From Puffinus mauretanicus (Eukaryota; Chordata; Aves; Procellariiformes; Procellariidae): a DNA stretch of 64,000 nt. The position numbers were made by a program, and so were the translations under genes. A model generated the notes under the pieces. It had not been told where the DNA came from. It ran no database searches and saw only the letters and a program-made list of their open reading frames with translations. Positions 36,063 through 50,460 of the stretch are shown in pieces. Each line of letters opens with the position of its first letter. The first letter of the stretch is position 1. Location: assembly GCA_023333565.1 (NCBI GenBank), contig JAJKFH010002273.1, positions 186,001-250,000 of the forward strand. The letters run 5' to 3'.

Positions 36063-38231
36063 TGCCCATACCCTTATACACACGTATCTGTACTGTCAGT
36101 ACACAGGAGTATGTGGCAATACCCGCTCCAGTCCAGGAAGCATGGTAACCATGTTAGTATGGCATTGCACCTAACCCAATAAGCTCTACCTCTGAGCAGG
36201 GTTTCCTGTTTCCAATCCCAAAAGTATCTCAGCCACAGGCAATTTCAGCATCATGCTGTACTGTATGACCACTCAAACACACAGTCTATGCACTATGGCA
36301 TGCTTGCGCCTTTGGGCTCTAAGAATCCCGCGTCTAAAAAGCCAGGCTTCTTCTGGAAATGAGCTATAGTCTGGAAGTCATGATCATGAGGGTATGCTGG
36401 CAGTCATCACGTTGGTAACCAAGGAAGCCGATGGCAGAAAATGCTAGGGAGCATAATTTTTCTGCAGCAAACACTGCACAGCATAGGCAAAGTGCAAGGT
36501 TCTCTTTGAGGTTGTACTAGCAGGGAGGAAAGCAGCATGACCCTCCTATTTTAAGCCTGTTTGTCTCCAAATTGTAATAATTCCTACACAAAGTCATGGC
36601 AACAGGTTGCATTGATAGAAATAACAGCAAACGGAGAAAATTTGCTGGACTTGACAGAAGTCTAGGACATACCGTAATCATCGGCTCACAAACGCAAAGC
36701 CCTTTGAAGTCATTGCTGTCCATTTCATTAAGAAGTGCCGTTTCCATCACTTTTTTGTATCGGAAACTCTCAGGATTTATGTATTGTGAAGATGTATTTT
36801 TTCCAAAATGTCTGTCAAAATTTCATGCAACAATTGTTGTTTTACTGCATTTTGTGTTTTGGAATGGAAATTGGGAAGCTTGTGAAAACATTCTCAAAGA
36901 TGAGCTTAATATTTAAACCAGTACTGGGAGCAAATGTAGCTGGCTTGGTTCAGATGTGTTATAGGAAAAGGGAGGAGGACTGATGCGCTGTTTGCTTTGC
37001 AGTGTTGGGCAAGGCATAAACGTGTGATACGTAGACGGGAAGGACCTTTGGAGTTCACCTGGACCAATTGCATACTTAAAGCAGAGCCAGTTTAGCTAGA
37101 TGGTTGACTGTGACCTTATATATCCATTACAAATTCTCAAACGTAGACTGATTTAATCTTTGGGAGGCTGGAATAGCACTCAAAATGGATTTATCTCATT
37201 GCATTTTGCAACTCCTTAACTATTTTTCAATAAATGGTGACTTGGGGATTGTATGCTCTGTATTTGTTTGTCTGATGGGGATATCCCTTACTGGGCATGT
37301 CACAGTCTTGCTATTTAAATCTTGGAAGAGGGCTTTGGGAACAAAGATATTGAGATGGTGACTCTACTACTGAATAGGACTACTGCTTTGCGTCAGCATA
37401 TCGATGGTGGGATTCTCCTTGGACCCTATACTCTTACTTTTTGCTTCTTAAATTAATTGTAAGGAACTCTAATCTGTGATTCCTGCCTGTCTCCATGTAT
37501 GCATACTGACTGCAGGAAGCTAATACTGGCACCCAGCTTCTCATTTCCTAGAATAGAAGAAATACTGTAGATAACAGCCCTTTCTTTCTGATCTCCACTA
37601 ACTGTGATGTGGCAATGTTATTGCCAAACTGTGAATTTACGTCTATATATTTTACATGGATGATGTGGTGATTAGTAGCAGCGTTATGTCCCTCTGAAAC
37701 TTTGACCTGTATTGACCCTTTTAAACAAGTGTCTCATTCTTTACCTTTTTTTTTTTTTCTGTTCTCATAGCTTTAATGTGGCATTGTGTGTATTGGGTAT
37801 TAATGCATTATGTTAGTATGAAATGTCTCAAATATCAGCTATACAAAACCTGACTTGCTCTGACTTCTTAGGGACGTGGTTCTTACTTTTGCAGTGTGAG
37901 GTTCAATTTACTGAAACAACTGTTCAAACCATCTAATGGTGTAGTATGTTTAACTTGGTATGTTATTTGTAGTCATCTTAATGAATCTTTGATCAGTTTA
38001 CACCTACTTCACAATTTTGTCTGTGTTTTACTGTCTGCAGGAAAAAAAAATAGTAAGGGCTTAACTTAGAAAGGTCAAAATAATAAACTACTTTAAAGGG
38101 GTCAATGTACATCAGAGTGTAAAACAATGTCAGATCGTGGAAGGATTGCTTTGATCTTAATTCTCTGCATCACATAAAGGTGTCGGTTCTTCTTAGACTT
38201 CCCTGATGTTAACAAAGCCAGACAAGAGCTG

Positions 38232-38303
38232 ACTTGTGAGACTGAGCTTTGCTGTTTTAGACTCCTTACTTGTGAGACTGAGCTTTGCTGTTTTAGACTC
38301 CTT
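38232..38303. repeat. 36-bp perfect tandem duplication (x2)
   Basis: A 36-bp unit starting ACTTGTGAGACTGAG and ending TTAGACTCCTT occurs at 38232-38267 and again at 38268-38303, identical and without spacer. Perfect identity implies a young duplication. Confidence 0.97.
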
Positions 38304-41248
38304 TTCCAGCAGAGTATTTCAGTGTGTCACTGTATATAAATAGCCCTTAGAGAGCAATAGCACACAGTTGTATTATTTGCTATATGCACAGCAGAGCCAA
38401 TTAGAAGTGATGAGTCTGTTTGGTGGACTTGATTTGGCAAGATGTGTTTTTTGTGTTGGGTGGTGTTTTTTTTTTTTCCCTCCTTCTCACCTGTACCCCG
38501 CAGTATACACATGTACTCTCCACATGAATGGCATAACTGTTAATATCAGAAAACTATTGTGTGTACCATGAAGTAAAGAGTTTGCTTTTAGTTGCAGTTT
38601 TGGGGCACAATCAAACAGGTCCATTGAAGCAATGACAAATTAGATTTTCAAAGAATTTGGCCTTGGAAGATGGGGGAGGGGAGTTTGTTTTTAAAAATAA
38701 AAACAGTTTTCTCGGAGGAAAAGCTCCCAGATCTGTGCTTTCAGCTAGCTCTGTAATCACAAGCATTGTTGAAATGTTTTTGGCCAACAAACAAATCCCA
38801 TGATGATTTCAAGGCAGGGTCAATTAAAATAAATAAATGTTTTTACTTTCTAAGGAAGTTTTTGTATCAGAAATGAAATAAATTATGATCTACTTCAAAA
38901 CATAAATAAACACAGACTACCAACAGTTTTGATTTAGGAACAAGTAACTCATGCAATGACATGGATATATATGGTTTATGTGCAACTCTTGTATTACTAC
39001 TATTCTATAACTAGTGCTAGTAGTCCCATTAGCTTAATTACTCTTGAATTCAGAGAATCTGCTGATTTGTAGAAGTCCCCATTAGTGTAAAGTGGGCCTA
39101 TAACAATGAACTCAAACATGGATTAAAAGCCATAAAAGAGAAGATGTGGTTGGCTTTTATACATTTTGCAATGGGTACTTTACAGCCTAATCTACTACAA
39201 CAGTGACAAATTTTGCAGTGTGTTGTCCTTTTTTGCTACGTAACCATGTGGTTTAAGTTGGAACATATTGTTTTCCAGGCATGATGGACCTTAGGTAAAG
39301 AAAGAAAGAAGAAGTTTTCCCTGCAATTCTCTGAAGCCATTAATAAATACTTACAGGACTAGTTAAATAATTTTGTTCAACTTTATCTGTCATGGACACA
39401 TATTTAAGGAATCATACCAGTGAGGTGATTTTAAAAAGGCAAAAGTCTCCCCACGTGGAGCAGCCTGCAGGTTAAGGTCCAAACAGTCACCTCTATACAA
39501 TAAACTGTCTTTTCTTCTTTCTTCTATTCACCGTATATGTTTAACCACTGCTGTATTTAATGGGATTGTGAGCTTGTCCATGTAGTGGCCCTACATATTG
39601 ATGTGGCATGTAGGGGATCCCTGGTGGAATATCGGTGAATAAACTGTTAATATTAAAGGTTTCTTTCTGCCTCTCTAACTCATAGTCAGCTTACTAACAG
39701 CACTATTCCTACTATTTTCAGTAAAGACAGGAGTAACTGATCTGTTATCAAAGTGTGCCAGTAAACTCAGTAATAGGAGAGTGATGGCAACGGGGAGAGT
39801 ATTTGAGGAAAGGCTGCTTCTGAGGCAATATGGGTGAAAACAGTGCTTTTGCTAAGGGACTCGGTCAGTGGTTTGTCAGCTGGCAGGGCAGAGCAGAAGG
39901 TGGCAAGGCATGTGTGCTGCTGCCCTAACGGAGGGATGAGGTCTGCGACTATAGTGCCGGTGTGGAACAAATAATATGTATCCTTAAATAACAGTGAAAA
40001 TGTATCAGAATAATACTGTCTTTAACTGGGCTTTTAGAAACATCAAATATACCCAGTTGTTTGAGAAATGAAGTTTAGACAGCAACTCAGCTTGCAAAAT
40101 CTTACCTACCTTTCTGAGACTAGGATGAAGATCATGAGTGCGTGATGTAAGATGTCACACATGTACAACACACTGAGATAATTTCTTCAGTTCTTGTAGG
40201 GCAAAGTGTATTAGATACGGTTTTGTGCACATATTCTGGTTACTCTGTGGTTGATGTGGACCAGTCACCTCCAGAAGAATAACTAAAAGGTTACAGTGCC
40301 TTCTCTGGTGACAGAATGATACATTCAGCAGGTTGTACATCTGCTCTTACTGCAAACTTGTCAAGTGTTGAATAAAGTGGTAACCTTCTGGGGAAAGGCA
40401 AAAGGAAGGACAGAATTGGTTTGATAAGAATGGATGTTCATTGCAATTTTTTTTTTTTTTTTACTCTTTTCGCAATATCTACTGCTAGTTTGAGTTTCTA
40501 GGATAATGGAATTGTCATACTTCCTACCAAATCTACAATTGGCTTTAGAGAAGTACTGTATCTAACTATAAAATAAAATCACATCGTAAAAGAAAACTGA
40601 GGATGTCAATTGGAGGGGGCAGGGGGAAAGTTAGATTCATCTGTAATTTGTAGGGAGAGAAAATCCATATATAAAAGATTTGCAGGAAACTCATGATTCT
40701 TTGAGAGGTAACTGTCATAACGACAGAAACATTTTACTGCACGTTGAAGAGCCTCAGAGCACAGATTTTTGTGATGGTCCATCTCATATACCAGTTGAAC
40801 AGAGACCAAATCAGCCAAAGGCAAGGGAAACTTTGGAGGGAAAATAAGACACTTTATTTTTGCATGGCATCATCAGTATAATTAGGAGGAATGCAGCAAA
40901 TGTTCAAACAGCATGCTTTGTTGTTACTACTTTTCTCCAAAAAGAGAAGAGGTCATTTAAGGACTTGACACATGAAGATGTTTAAACCAGCTGTGAACAG
41001 GAGTGTTATTTTGAGGATACCCTTTAAAAAATAAAAGGCAGTCGGGATGCTGCCTCATCACTGCACCTAGAGCAGAAGAGAGAATTTGTAATGTTAGAGT
41101 AACATTTGGGGAGAAAACACTGTGGCATCATTTAGTTGTGAGTTACCTTACCTAGAGAATGTAATACTTCACCTTAATAAGAGAATGTAAGGAAACAAAA
41201 GATTCTTAAATCCATAGATTTTGTTGTTGTTAAAACATAATAACAGAT

Positions 41249-41250
<2 letters not shown>

Positions 41251-41279
<29 letters not shown>
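41251..41279. repeat. Poly-T, 29 bp
   Basis: An uninterrupted T homopolymer. It may be the poly-A tail of a minus-strand insertion, but no adjacent retrocopy was recognised. Confidence 0.9.
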
Positions 41280-41284
<5 letters not shown>

Positions 41285-44200
41285 TGGTGCTTTGGCTCAG
41301 TTAGCAGAACCTTTGTAGCCAAGTGATTTCTTGTTTTGCAAGGCTTCTACTTGGGACAGTGGACCATTTTTATATTTCCTTAACGCTAGAGCTCCTCTGG
41401 GCATGGCTTTTAAGTGTCCAGTGCCCCTAGAGCCACTGAGGAAAAAGGAGGCTTCAGATTGGAAATGGTCAGCTCATATGTGCAGATCTCTTTCTTTCGT
41501 CATTGCCCTCCTAACACTGAGAGAAACTTCTGTACTTGCTCTTCCTGTTCCTCCCTCTCATTCTGATCCTGCTTGCTGCTTCCTTCCTGCTCCTTTCCAG
41601 CTGCCATAGTTCTTCTGTTCCCTCTCCATCATGTATCTCTCATGCTTTTTCTTGCTGCCCTTGGTGTCTTCCAATTTTTTCTCTTGTCCCAGCAAAATAA
41701 TTCTTCATTGTCCAACTCGACTGTCTTTTAAAATTTTCTGTAGTCAGTAAATGCTTGCACATGACTCAAAACAATTAGAAAATGTTTGTTGCCTATAATA
41801 GATGTGCGTAACTAATCAATGTAAATGCGTAATATGGAATTCTAATTAGTGTTATAATCTGAATAAACACAATGAGCCCTCTCTTCCAGCCCGGTTTCTC
41901 TGTTGCCACTCAGCATGTTGCTGACTTTGAAATTGTTTGTGTTTTCTAGAGCAGAAAAACAAAATTGTGCTGGATGTTCCAATGCTTTATATTTTACCAT
42001 TTCTTATAGCAAGACTAGCTATATACCATTCTGTTTTGAAAACGCTTTGCAGCTGTTTTGCACAAGGTTATCTAGGTAGACAAGGTAACTAAGAACTATA
42101 ACATTTGTCCTTGAAACTCCAAACACAGCTAATGGCAGTGTATATACATAGTTAACTAGACAAAATATGTGGATCATAGAATAATGGTCAGATTGTGAAT
42201 GTTGTTGTATGGGTATAGGTGATGTAATGAAAAGTTTCCTTATACTCTGCAGCCTTAACATGAGTATGAAAACTCTCTAATGCCATTCTGTAATAGATGT
42301 TTTTAACAGCACAAGACACGAACACAATCAGATTGAGCAGTTCCCATTCTAGTTCACAGATCAGTCTGATAACCAGCTGACCTCCTAATTGTAACTGATG
42401 TGCACAAGACTTCAACAGCACACCTCACTGTCTGGGAACTTGACTCTAGTTTATTTTTGTTTTGTAAAGCCTTTGTATATACTATAAAGTTTTCACATGA
42501 GTGCCTTTTTCAAAATAGTCACTGAAATGAAGACTGCATGCCACAATGTCACTTCTCTTTGTATTTCTGCAGCTACTGCTGTCACTTGATGCTAGTTGGA
42601 TTTCTGCACAATTAACAGAGCATTCAGTATTTTATTGTAGTGTTGACGCAAAACTCTAGGTAGTTAAGCAGCAAAGCAGGAAAAGCCTGTGGATGCCTTT
42701 CTGAAACATGTATTATGTCAATTATGCAAGTCTTCTAACAGAAATTTATATACCAACCTAATGTAATTTCAGGGCATAAATACATGGTGTGCTTTATCTG
42801 AGACCTATCCAAATCCTTCAGCAGCTGTAGGTCTTAAAAGTTTATATGGGGATATCAGCAGTAGAAATAATTTCTGGGTGTTATGTCAAAAGACCAAGGG
42901 AGCAGTGGCGTTGACTTTCTGTCCTATACTTGAAAAGATGAAGGATTCATAAAGTGGATAAAGGTAATGCACTCCCTCTAGATGCAGAAATGCAGAGTGT
43001 TGCAGTGTAGAAGATGAGTGATTGGATCTTTGACTTTTGTTATGGAGACTGAGTTTACAGATCTTTCAGCAAGTAGGTGATTATATTAGTGCAAAAGGGG
43101 CAGTTTAAACCAATTGTGCCAGCAGCGTACAAATACAAAATAAGTGTCTGATCTGGTCCCAAGGAGTTTTAAGTTAGGTGAGAGAGGAATGATAAAGAGG
43201 CAGGGTATGTAGGAGCAAAGTGAACAATGAGTTTCAGATCCTGACGATGTTTTTATTGTTGGTGGTTCTTGTGCTTTTTCTGTGCATTCATGTTAGGAAA
43301 GGATGCGTTTAATTGAAAGATGAAGGGATCACGTGTTAGAAGAGAATGCTAAAGTAAAAGATTGGGAAAGTATATCTGAATGAAATAAAGATTTGCATAA
43401 TCTTTGCATTCTAAAGATGCATGAAACAAACCACAAGGCACTGGTTTGGGAAACACGTTTGCTCCAAAGAGTAGCAAAGGTATTGTGTCAGTCTAAGATC
43501 CAAATGATTTATGACTCAGGCCAAGGAGTAAATGCCACATCAGGACTTCCTTGTTTCTCCATTTAAAACAAAATTGGAGAAAAAAAAGTTGTTTTTTTTA
43601 ATCTTGTCCCTTGGTGTTCAGTCTGTGTTCTCAAGGCCCAAAAACATAATTTATCTCTGATATTTTTACTTAAAACTTGCAGTCTCAGCCTAGTGTAGTA
43701 GTTAGCCTTCTCTCTAATTCCCTGATGGCTGCAAACATTTCTTCTTGCTCTGCAGCATCTGTTGAAACTGGTATAGGTTCCAGTTCACCAGATATGCTAT
43801 CAGAGTGCAAAGGGGTTGAAGATCCATAGGGACAAAAATGAACTCCTCCTTCACAGCAAGCAAAACTCTTTAATGTGTTATTCTGATGACAGCAGAAGCA
43901 GCAGACTTTAGGACAGTCTGAGTGTCTCTCATGTCAAATTAGGAACATGAAAACCAGACCTTCAGACTACATGTTGCAGATGGTTCTCAAAGGCCTATTT
44001 TTCTTAGCAGGAGGTAGATTTCCCACCACCACCTCCCCTCCCCATTTCCCTGCCTTCTCTTCTTAAGGCAGAATACTTGCATTTGAAAGTCATGTGCTCA
44101 ACACTCCACTGTTTTGTTAAAATTAAACGAAAGACTACAGGCAGACCTCCCCCTTAGGTGCCTGGTGTGCATCTTGCATGTACTGTGATACTGCCCTTCA

Positions 44201-44555
44201 GCAGCGTTATTCTGATGGTTTTCTAATTGGCACTGCCAGGGTCTGGGTGCGTGCATAATCTGGGAAGAGGATGCTTGAATTAGATACCAGTGTAGTCCAG
44301 CTTGAGCCCTAAATCGGAAAGCTTTGTGATGGGCACAAAGGGCAGAAACGTAATGGTTTCAACATAATGTTGCAAATACGTTACTACAGTTCTTGTTTTA
44401 CGTGTGCCTTCAAGACAATATTGACTCCTTTTAGTGGACAGGAATAATAAAGGTTATAATTCATTAACTGAAGAACAGGCTGCAATTAAATAAACTGGCA
44501 AATTTTTAACTTGGTATCTGAAATTTCTCCTGCAAAATGTGGACAAATAATTTTT

Positions 44556-44636
44556 CTATCTATGTATATATGTATATACATAATGTATATAATGTATATT
44601 TATAATGTATATACATTTATAATGTATATAAAATAT
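44556..44636. repeat. AT-rich satellite-like repeat (TAATGTATAT)n
   Basis: About four imperfect copies of TAATGTATAT follow a TATGTATATATG run. The block is internally palindromic (ATGTATATACAT). Confidence 0.85.
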
Positions 44637-45098
44637 GCATTTGTATTTACAAAAACAGTAATTATTTGTGCATTGGTCTATTCTATGCACAAATTTACTT
44701 TGTGTATGCTAAGTTTTACACAGATGTTCTGTGAGATCAACTTAAAATTTGAATTTAGATAATATGGCCTGGTAATTGCAAGACTCCGAGTAATGCTGTA
44801 AAAAAATTCATAATGAGGAATAGTTTGTTTAAGAAATCCAAAATTATGGCTTAAAAATATCAGATTATTTGGATGTCCATCTGGAATTCAAGTTTTTGTG
44901 CATTACACATGAGAAGATACTAAAATACAAATACAGCTCAAAATTTGATAGACTTGTGGAATAACTTACCAACAGGAAAGATTATTGTGTCTCAGACCAT
45001 TGTTCTTTCTCATCAAGTACACACACATTCAGCTGTTTTGCGATGTTTGGTATTCATTATACTTATCTGGAAGTGCAGCATTCATTACTTTCTTTTAG

Positions 45099-45286
45099 GC
45101 ATATTAGCAATGTGGATATAGGACACAGATTTATGTCTGAACCTGACTGGAGTCAACGAATTGACTCAATAAATGAAACAGTGTTTGGAAGCTATGGGCA
45201 AACAAAAATTTATGTGAGAGTAAAGGACGCATCAATTCAGCAATCATGTACATGGGAAATTAAATCCTTTCTCTGGAGCTACTCAG
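45099..45286 (+). other. Candidate 188-bp exon, open in one phase
   Basis: The acceptor 'TTCATTACTTTCTTTTAG' ends at 45098, and TCAG|GTTTGT follows 45286. The enclosing frame is open from 45043 to 45336. Within the segment it reads HISNVDIGHRFMSEPDWSQR and continues with mixed, protein-like composition (Trp, Cys, several Asp/Ser). The segment starts at a third codon position and leaves one base at its end. The donor is weak at +3/+4, and a (TTTTG)n run follows immediately. There is no recognised family. A decayed exon or a chance ORF is a real alternative. Confidence 0.22.
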
Positions 45287-47978
45287 GTTTGTTGTTTTGT
45301 TTTGTTTTTTTTCCATTTTGCCTTTGTCTGTCTTAGATATTTGAATTCTTTCTAAATGCAAAGATTCTTGGACTGGGTCAGAAGTTTGCACAAACTACGC
45401 CCATCACTGTCTTCTGGTTGGGTTGGAGAAGGTCCCAAAATGTGTTGGTGATTTGGTTTGTTTTCTTTAAGCTTTTTGCAACAACATGGAATACACTGAA
45501 GACTGCTACTCTTCTGACAAAGTATAAAGCATGAAAATAATTAATAGGTGATTCCTGCTATCAATATGGGCATGCCAATATAACTAAACTGGCTCCTCTA
45601 TCACTCCATATGCTTGTTTGTGTGCACAAAACCACATGCTCTATCCTCCTATCTTCTGGAGGAAATTATCACCATCCTGAAGATGCCCTTCAATTTTTCA
45701 ACTTGGAAAAGGTAACTTTGGGTTGTGCCTTTTTCTTCTCTTCTCCCTGTAACTGTATTTGAAAACACAGTCTGAATACATGGTGCATGACAGGAAGCCA
45801 GGGCTGATGGAAAGGGAGGTGTGGGGGAGCATATTACTTGCTCACATGACTGCATTTCACTTTTGCCATGAGATATTTAGATTCCAAAATGGCACTTGTT
45901 ATTCCCACAGTTTGAGGCACAAGATAAATACATGAATATTAGTTTCTTTAAGAACAATATAGATATGTTTACAGACAATGTTTTTCTGGAACACATTTTT
46001 TAACTTAAAGGATCCTTATAGGTATGTGTGTATTTGTGTGTAATACATATGTATAGATATATTTACAGACAGGAATATGACAGTAATATAAAAATAACTG
46101 GGATCTGAATCAGATAAATTTGTTCTTTCCTTCTTTTTGTGAAGTCTTATGCAAACTAATTCATCTCTTTTTTTTTTTCCTCCCTTCTGTGAAATAGTGT
46201 TCATATCCATCTTTAAGCAATTTTAATCTCTGCTTAAGCAACATTATCTGGAAGCAATGTTATTAATTAGATCAGTGTAAGTTCTTTCTGGGCATAATGA
46301 CAGCCATATAGGCACAAATGGCTTATCAGGTATTTTTGGCTACATGGGAAACAAGCTTACAGCTTCTCTGAGTTTTGGCAATTACTTTACAGTCTCAGTA
46401 ACACTGCAGAAAGCTCAGGTTTTCCAAACACTAATCCAAATGGGAATCCAAACAAAGCAGTGACCACCAAACACTTTCTCCTTCATCCTCAAATTTAATG
46501 CATGAGAGAAATGACTGCATCCTGGTAATCATACTATTGGGTAGGAGAAAATTGTGATTTTTAGCAAGTGTTTGTATAGCATTTGTAAAAATACTGTAAG
46601 ACAAAGAACATATAGAAAAGCATATTTGGAATCATGAATGTTAAAGCTGTTAGTAATATTGTGATAATTAAAGAACAGAAACCATATCCTTCTGAGAGGA
46701 ATCGGACTGGATGAGTATTGAATCACCTATAGAAGGGCTCTGGCATTAATAATAATGTACTTTTGGGTACTTAAGTTATTGTAAATGGTTTGCTGATAAT
46801 GCAGTTTTCAGCTTTAAAATGGCTTTTGAATGTGTAACACTCTTCTCTAAATCTGCCCACCCCTGCTGACATTGTCTGATCACACTGCTTACTCAAGTCC
46901 AGGTGTTTCTTGAAAATAGTTTTAAGTGCCAATAATGAAACACCTTAGAGGGTCCATGTCTCAGCACATGGTGTATGTATTTTTCAACCCTGAAATCTCT
47001 TGTGGGCTCAAATTCAGATTTTTTTTTTTTTTTTTTAATGAAGGAAAATAGCTTCCTTTGTCTAATATCAGTTCCTTTTCCCTTGTCTTTTGTAAAATCT
47101 TTGGGTTCTTTCTTGAAGAAAGAGATGCTTTTTTCTATGCATTATGGTACTTTAGGTAAGATCTGTGAATCTCGGAAGCTTTTATTCTCATTATGCTATA
47201 GAGGAAAGGCCTGGGAAATAATAAATCCTTTAGTGAAACAGACTGGAAGATTTTCATCTCATCTTGATACGTGCCAGAGTGGCTTGTAATCGGCAAACAG
47301 CTGTACTGTCAGATCCTTTAGGTGCAATTTGGTCCCAAGCACTGAAGAGGAGCCAGTGAGCAGTGAGGGTATCTGTCCCAGGAGATGAGGGGCTGGGTAC
47401 ATTAGGCAGCGGGGACAATATTAAATTCAAATAGCAAGGACATTTTCTGACCTTTTGATATCCTTGGAATATTTATTTGTTTGGGTTTTTGCACATGTAT
47501 TTTAAGTGAAATTTTTGAGTCAGGAACGTTATTGTGCTCTGTTGCATGAAAAGAATTATTATTTTTCCTTCAGCAGATGTTTGCTAACAAAAGTGTCATC
47601 AACGCCATTTGTTATCTTGAAATGAAGTACTGTATAATGGCCATAGCATATAATCAACTATAGATGCGTAAATAAGAGCAAATTAGGATTCAAAATAGGA
47701 AGTATTCTTGAAAAACAGCACACTAATTAGCAGATTGAAATAGCTGGGCCCTGTAAGTGTGGGGTGTTCTGGAATTCCTAGGGCCTGATGTTTTTCAGAC
47801 ACGTTCTCAGTTTGCAAGTGCTTAATGTTGCTAAAAATAGGTCCTTGGCTTTTCCTGTAATATCAGTTTGATTCTCAAAGTTAAAACTTTCATTGATTTT
47901 TAGGAGTTTCACTAAGTGTACTTCACTTATGGAAATTGGATAACCTGGGAACATATCTTCTGATTCAAATCCCAGATT

Positions 47979-48024
47979 TAAAAAAAAAAAAAAACAAAAA
48001 AACCCCACCAAAACCCAAACCCCC
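47979..48024 (+). repeat. Poly-A degenerating into A/C tract
   Basis: A run of A followed by ACAAAAAAACCCC and CCAAAACCCAAACCCC. Same architecture as at 24462, 54591 and 57016. Confidence 0.85.
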
Positions 48025-50119
48025 TATCCCTTAATAAGGTGTTGCAATGATTGTGTTATGCCGTAACATTCTGTAGTATGGACTGTAGAAAGGCTTCTGT
48101 AAGAGAGAGGGATATTAGAAAGAAAAACAGCATGCTATTGTGGAGAAAGTTATATAAAATAACTTGCTTTAGCTGTGATTTCTTCCCTTTTGTATTTGCT
48201 TTTTGCAAATAATCTGCCACCCACAGCTAAATACTTACATGGAGAAATGTTATCTAACAAAAAAAAAGTTTGCAGAGGAAGATCATTTCTAAATACTGTG
48301 ACTACAGATTTTTTTTGTTTAACTTCAAGCAACAAAAATTTAATTTTTAAAATGCTAACTGCGTCTTGTATTGCACTCCCACCTGTATGTGTGTGTTGCA
48401 GTAGCACCTGAGAGCCATGATGGTGGAGGGAGTATGGTCCTACTGAGGTAGATGCAGTGGTTCTTCCTAGAGTTTACACAATATGGGGCAGCTTGCCCAT
48501 ATACGAATGAGTTTGCCCACATCAATTCAGCCTGCATGAGAGTGGAGCTCCCTGGAGGAGCATGAGTGCAGGCTGTAGTCCTCTAAGATGGACGGAGTTT
48601 TCTGGGAACAGACAACATTATGAAAGTGCCAGTGGGAGGAAGACCTGAAAGCAGAATTGCTACCAATGCCAGTAATTATGCAGAAGAACAGTGATTGCAA
48701 CTAGGACAGATCTTTCTGAAACTCATCAAAGGCTTCCAATAATACATCATAGAAAAAATGAGCTCAGGTGGCCCAGGGGACAATTCATCAACAAAACTGG
48801 AAAAATTAAGGCCCAACAATGTCCTCAGCCACCCATTGTAACCCCCAAGCCTGCTTTCTATCTTCGTATTAATCTTTCCCTTCTACATTATCCATACGTG
48901 AAAGTTCCTCAGTCCTTGCACAAAACTGACAGCTGTAAAATAAATGCACATACAACATTAATGATGGATTGAGTGTGCCAAGTAAATATATTCCCTGCAG
49001 CTGACGCCTATAGGCTGTCTGAATGCTTCAGCTTACATCCACTCTAGCTACAAGATGGTCTTCAAAAGCAGACTTATACAAGTGCACCTGTTGTTATTCT
49101 CTGGGAGTTAGCAGAGCCATAGATGACAAGAGCAAGGCGCACAGCTGAGAAAGGCGATCAACTATCTTTTTGTTTGAAGATGGTGAGAAGGCTTTGTCCG
49201 TAATTGCACTGTGCACCTGGGCTCCAAAATATATCTCAGCTAGAGCTCTTTGACAAGGATAGGCACCGCTGGGGTGGAGTGTGACACCATGTATTTACAC
49301 AAATAGACCAAGTCTGATGTCCTCATTCAGAATAAGGTCCTGATCAGCTATTTTTTCTAATTAACCAGACAAATGCCCGCTAACTTTCAAAGTGATTTGC
49401 TTGAGTAAGGAAGGCATTAGTATGTCATTCAGGATTTATTCATATTTTATGAAGCATTTAAGAATCCTTCAGAAGGAATTGTATTATGCACATATAATAT
49501 CAGTTACATATAAGACTGCTTGATTCAACAATGAACAAATAAAAAGGGCAATTTTATCCTTTATTGCCCTTTTTTTTTTTCCCATTTTCACTTTGTTGTC
49601 TGGAATAAAATTAATAATAGTACTATTTCTAGCATGTCTGAATGTCTATTGAAATAATAAAACAAGCTTCCAAGGCACAAGTGTGATTTTAAAAATACAT
49701 AAACATTAATGAGCTTCATTTTTCTCAGCTTTGTCTTTTTGTTCCTCACTTTGATAGCATATCAAACCATTCTTAATAAATCAGATATCCAAGTTAAATT
49801 GTGTACTGCATGTAGAAGAGTTTATACCATGCAGACACATAAATGGGTTTGGCAACTACTTTGAAATATAAAGAGATTCATAAACAAAATATTCACCAAA
49901 AAAAATCTACAGTTCAAAACATATCCAATTAGAATTCAGAAAGCAGATGAGTTTTTAAATGCAATCTTAAACTTGGAAGGAGAATCTATCAGGAGATAAT
50001 TGATTCCACCAAACAGAAACAATCATTGAAAATGTTCTGCCACCGGAGGATCCTAGAGGCTATAGAAATGGTAATAACTCTATACTTTTCCTTATGACAT
50101 TTCTGACAGATTTCTACAA

Positions 50120-50460
50120 GCCATTGTCCTAGCTCGCTGAGCAGGCACCCCCTCTTCCGTCACGGTACGTTGCTCTGCTTTTATCCTATTTCTTTCCTGG
50201 ATGATGAAGGCAGCCCTGTTTTCACCTCCCTTTCTCCTCCAGCGGAGCCTGGGAAGAGCCATGCATCCCGGGGGCTGCAAGGGCCGTCCCTCTGCCTCGG
50301 CACAGGTGCCATTCCCACCATCCAGGACAGCAACACCTTGGGCTCCTAGCGCTGCTGGCACTTCCAAAAGGACCGGGGTTAAGGAAAGGAGAGACAGGGT
50401 CATCACCCTTCTTACCCCAATGTAGCTCGAGGGATGGAAGGAGCAAAGCGCCTGACACTT
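50120..50460. promoter_or_regulatory. CpG-rich patch, candidate promoter
   Basis: About 340 bp with a dozen or so CpGs by eye, in flanks where CpG is rare. ORFs on both strands (50201-50425 + and 50092-50406 -) overlap and are probably GC side-effects. It could serve as the promoter for the minus-strand exon candidate to its right only if transcription began elsewhere, since that exon lies upstream in minus orientation. The true start site is not visible. Confidence 0.35.

Larger units (their letters stand above)
30876..41250. other. Long AT-rich non-coding stretch
   Basis: Contains the palindrome at 31309 and the tandem duplications at 32832 and 38232. ORFs up to 106 codons (for example 36596-36916) lack domains and splice context. 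A minus-strand AAG|GTAGGTAAG donor lies near 40105-40116. No gene supported. Confidence 0.55.
41280..50119. other. AT-rich non-coding stretch
   Basis: Apart from the AT satellite, the exon candidate at 45099 and the A/C tract at 47979, nothing is supportable. The ORF at 46975-47289 is inflated by a T-run coding poly-Phe. Confidence 0.55.

Noticed and set aside
41288..41325. tRNA-like A-box 'TTGGCTCAGTTAGCAGAAC'
   Set aside because: No B-box (GGTTCGANNCC) follows and no cloverleaf can be folded.
42173..42200. Possible second CR1 end in minus orientation ('GGATCATAGAATAATGG')
   Set aside because: Only about ten bases resemble the CR1 terminus; the adjoining sequence does not match CR1 3' sequence.
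46975..47289. 104-codon ORF
   Set aside because: Contains a poly-Phe stretch produced by a T homopolymer; not a credible protein.
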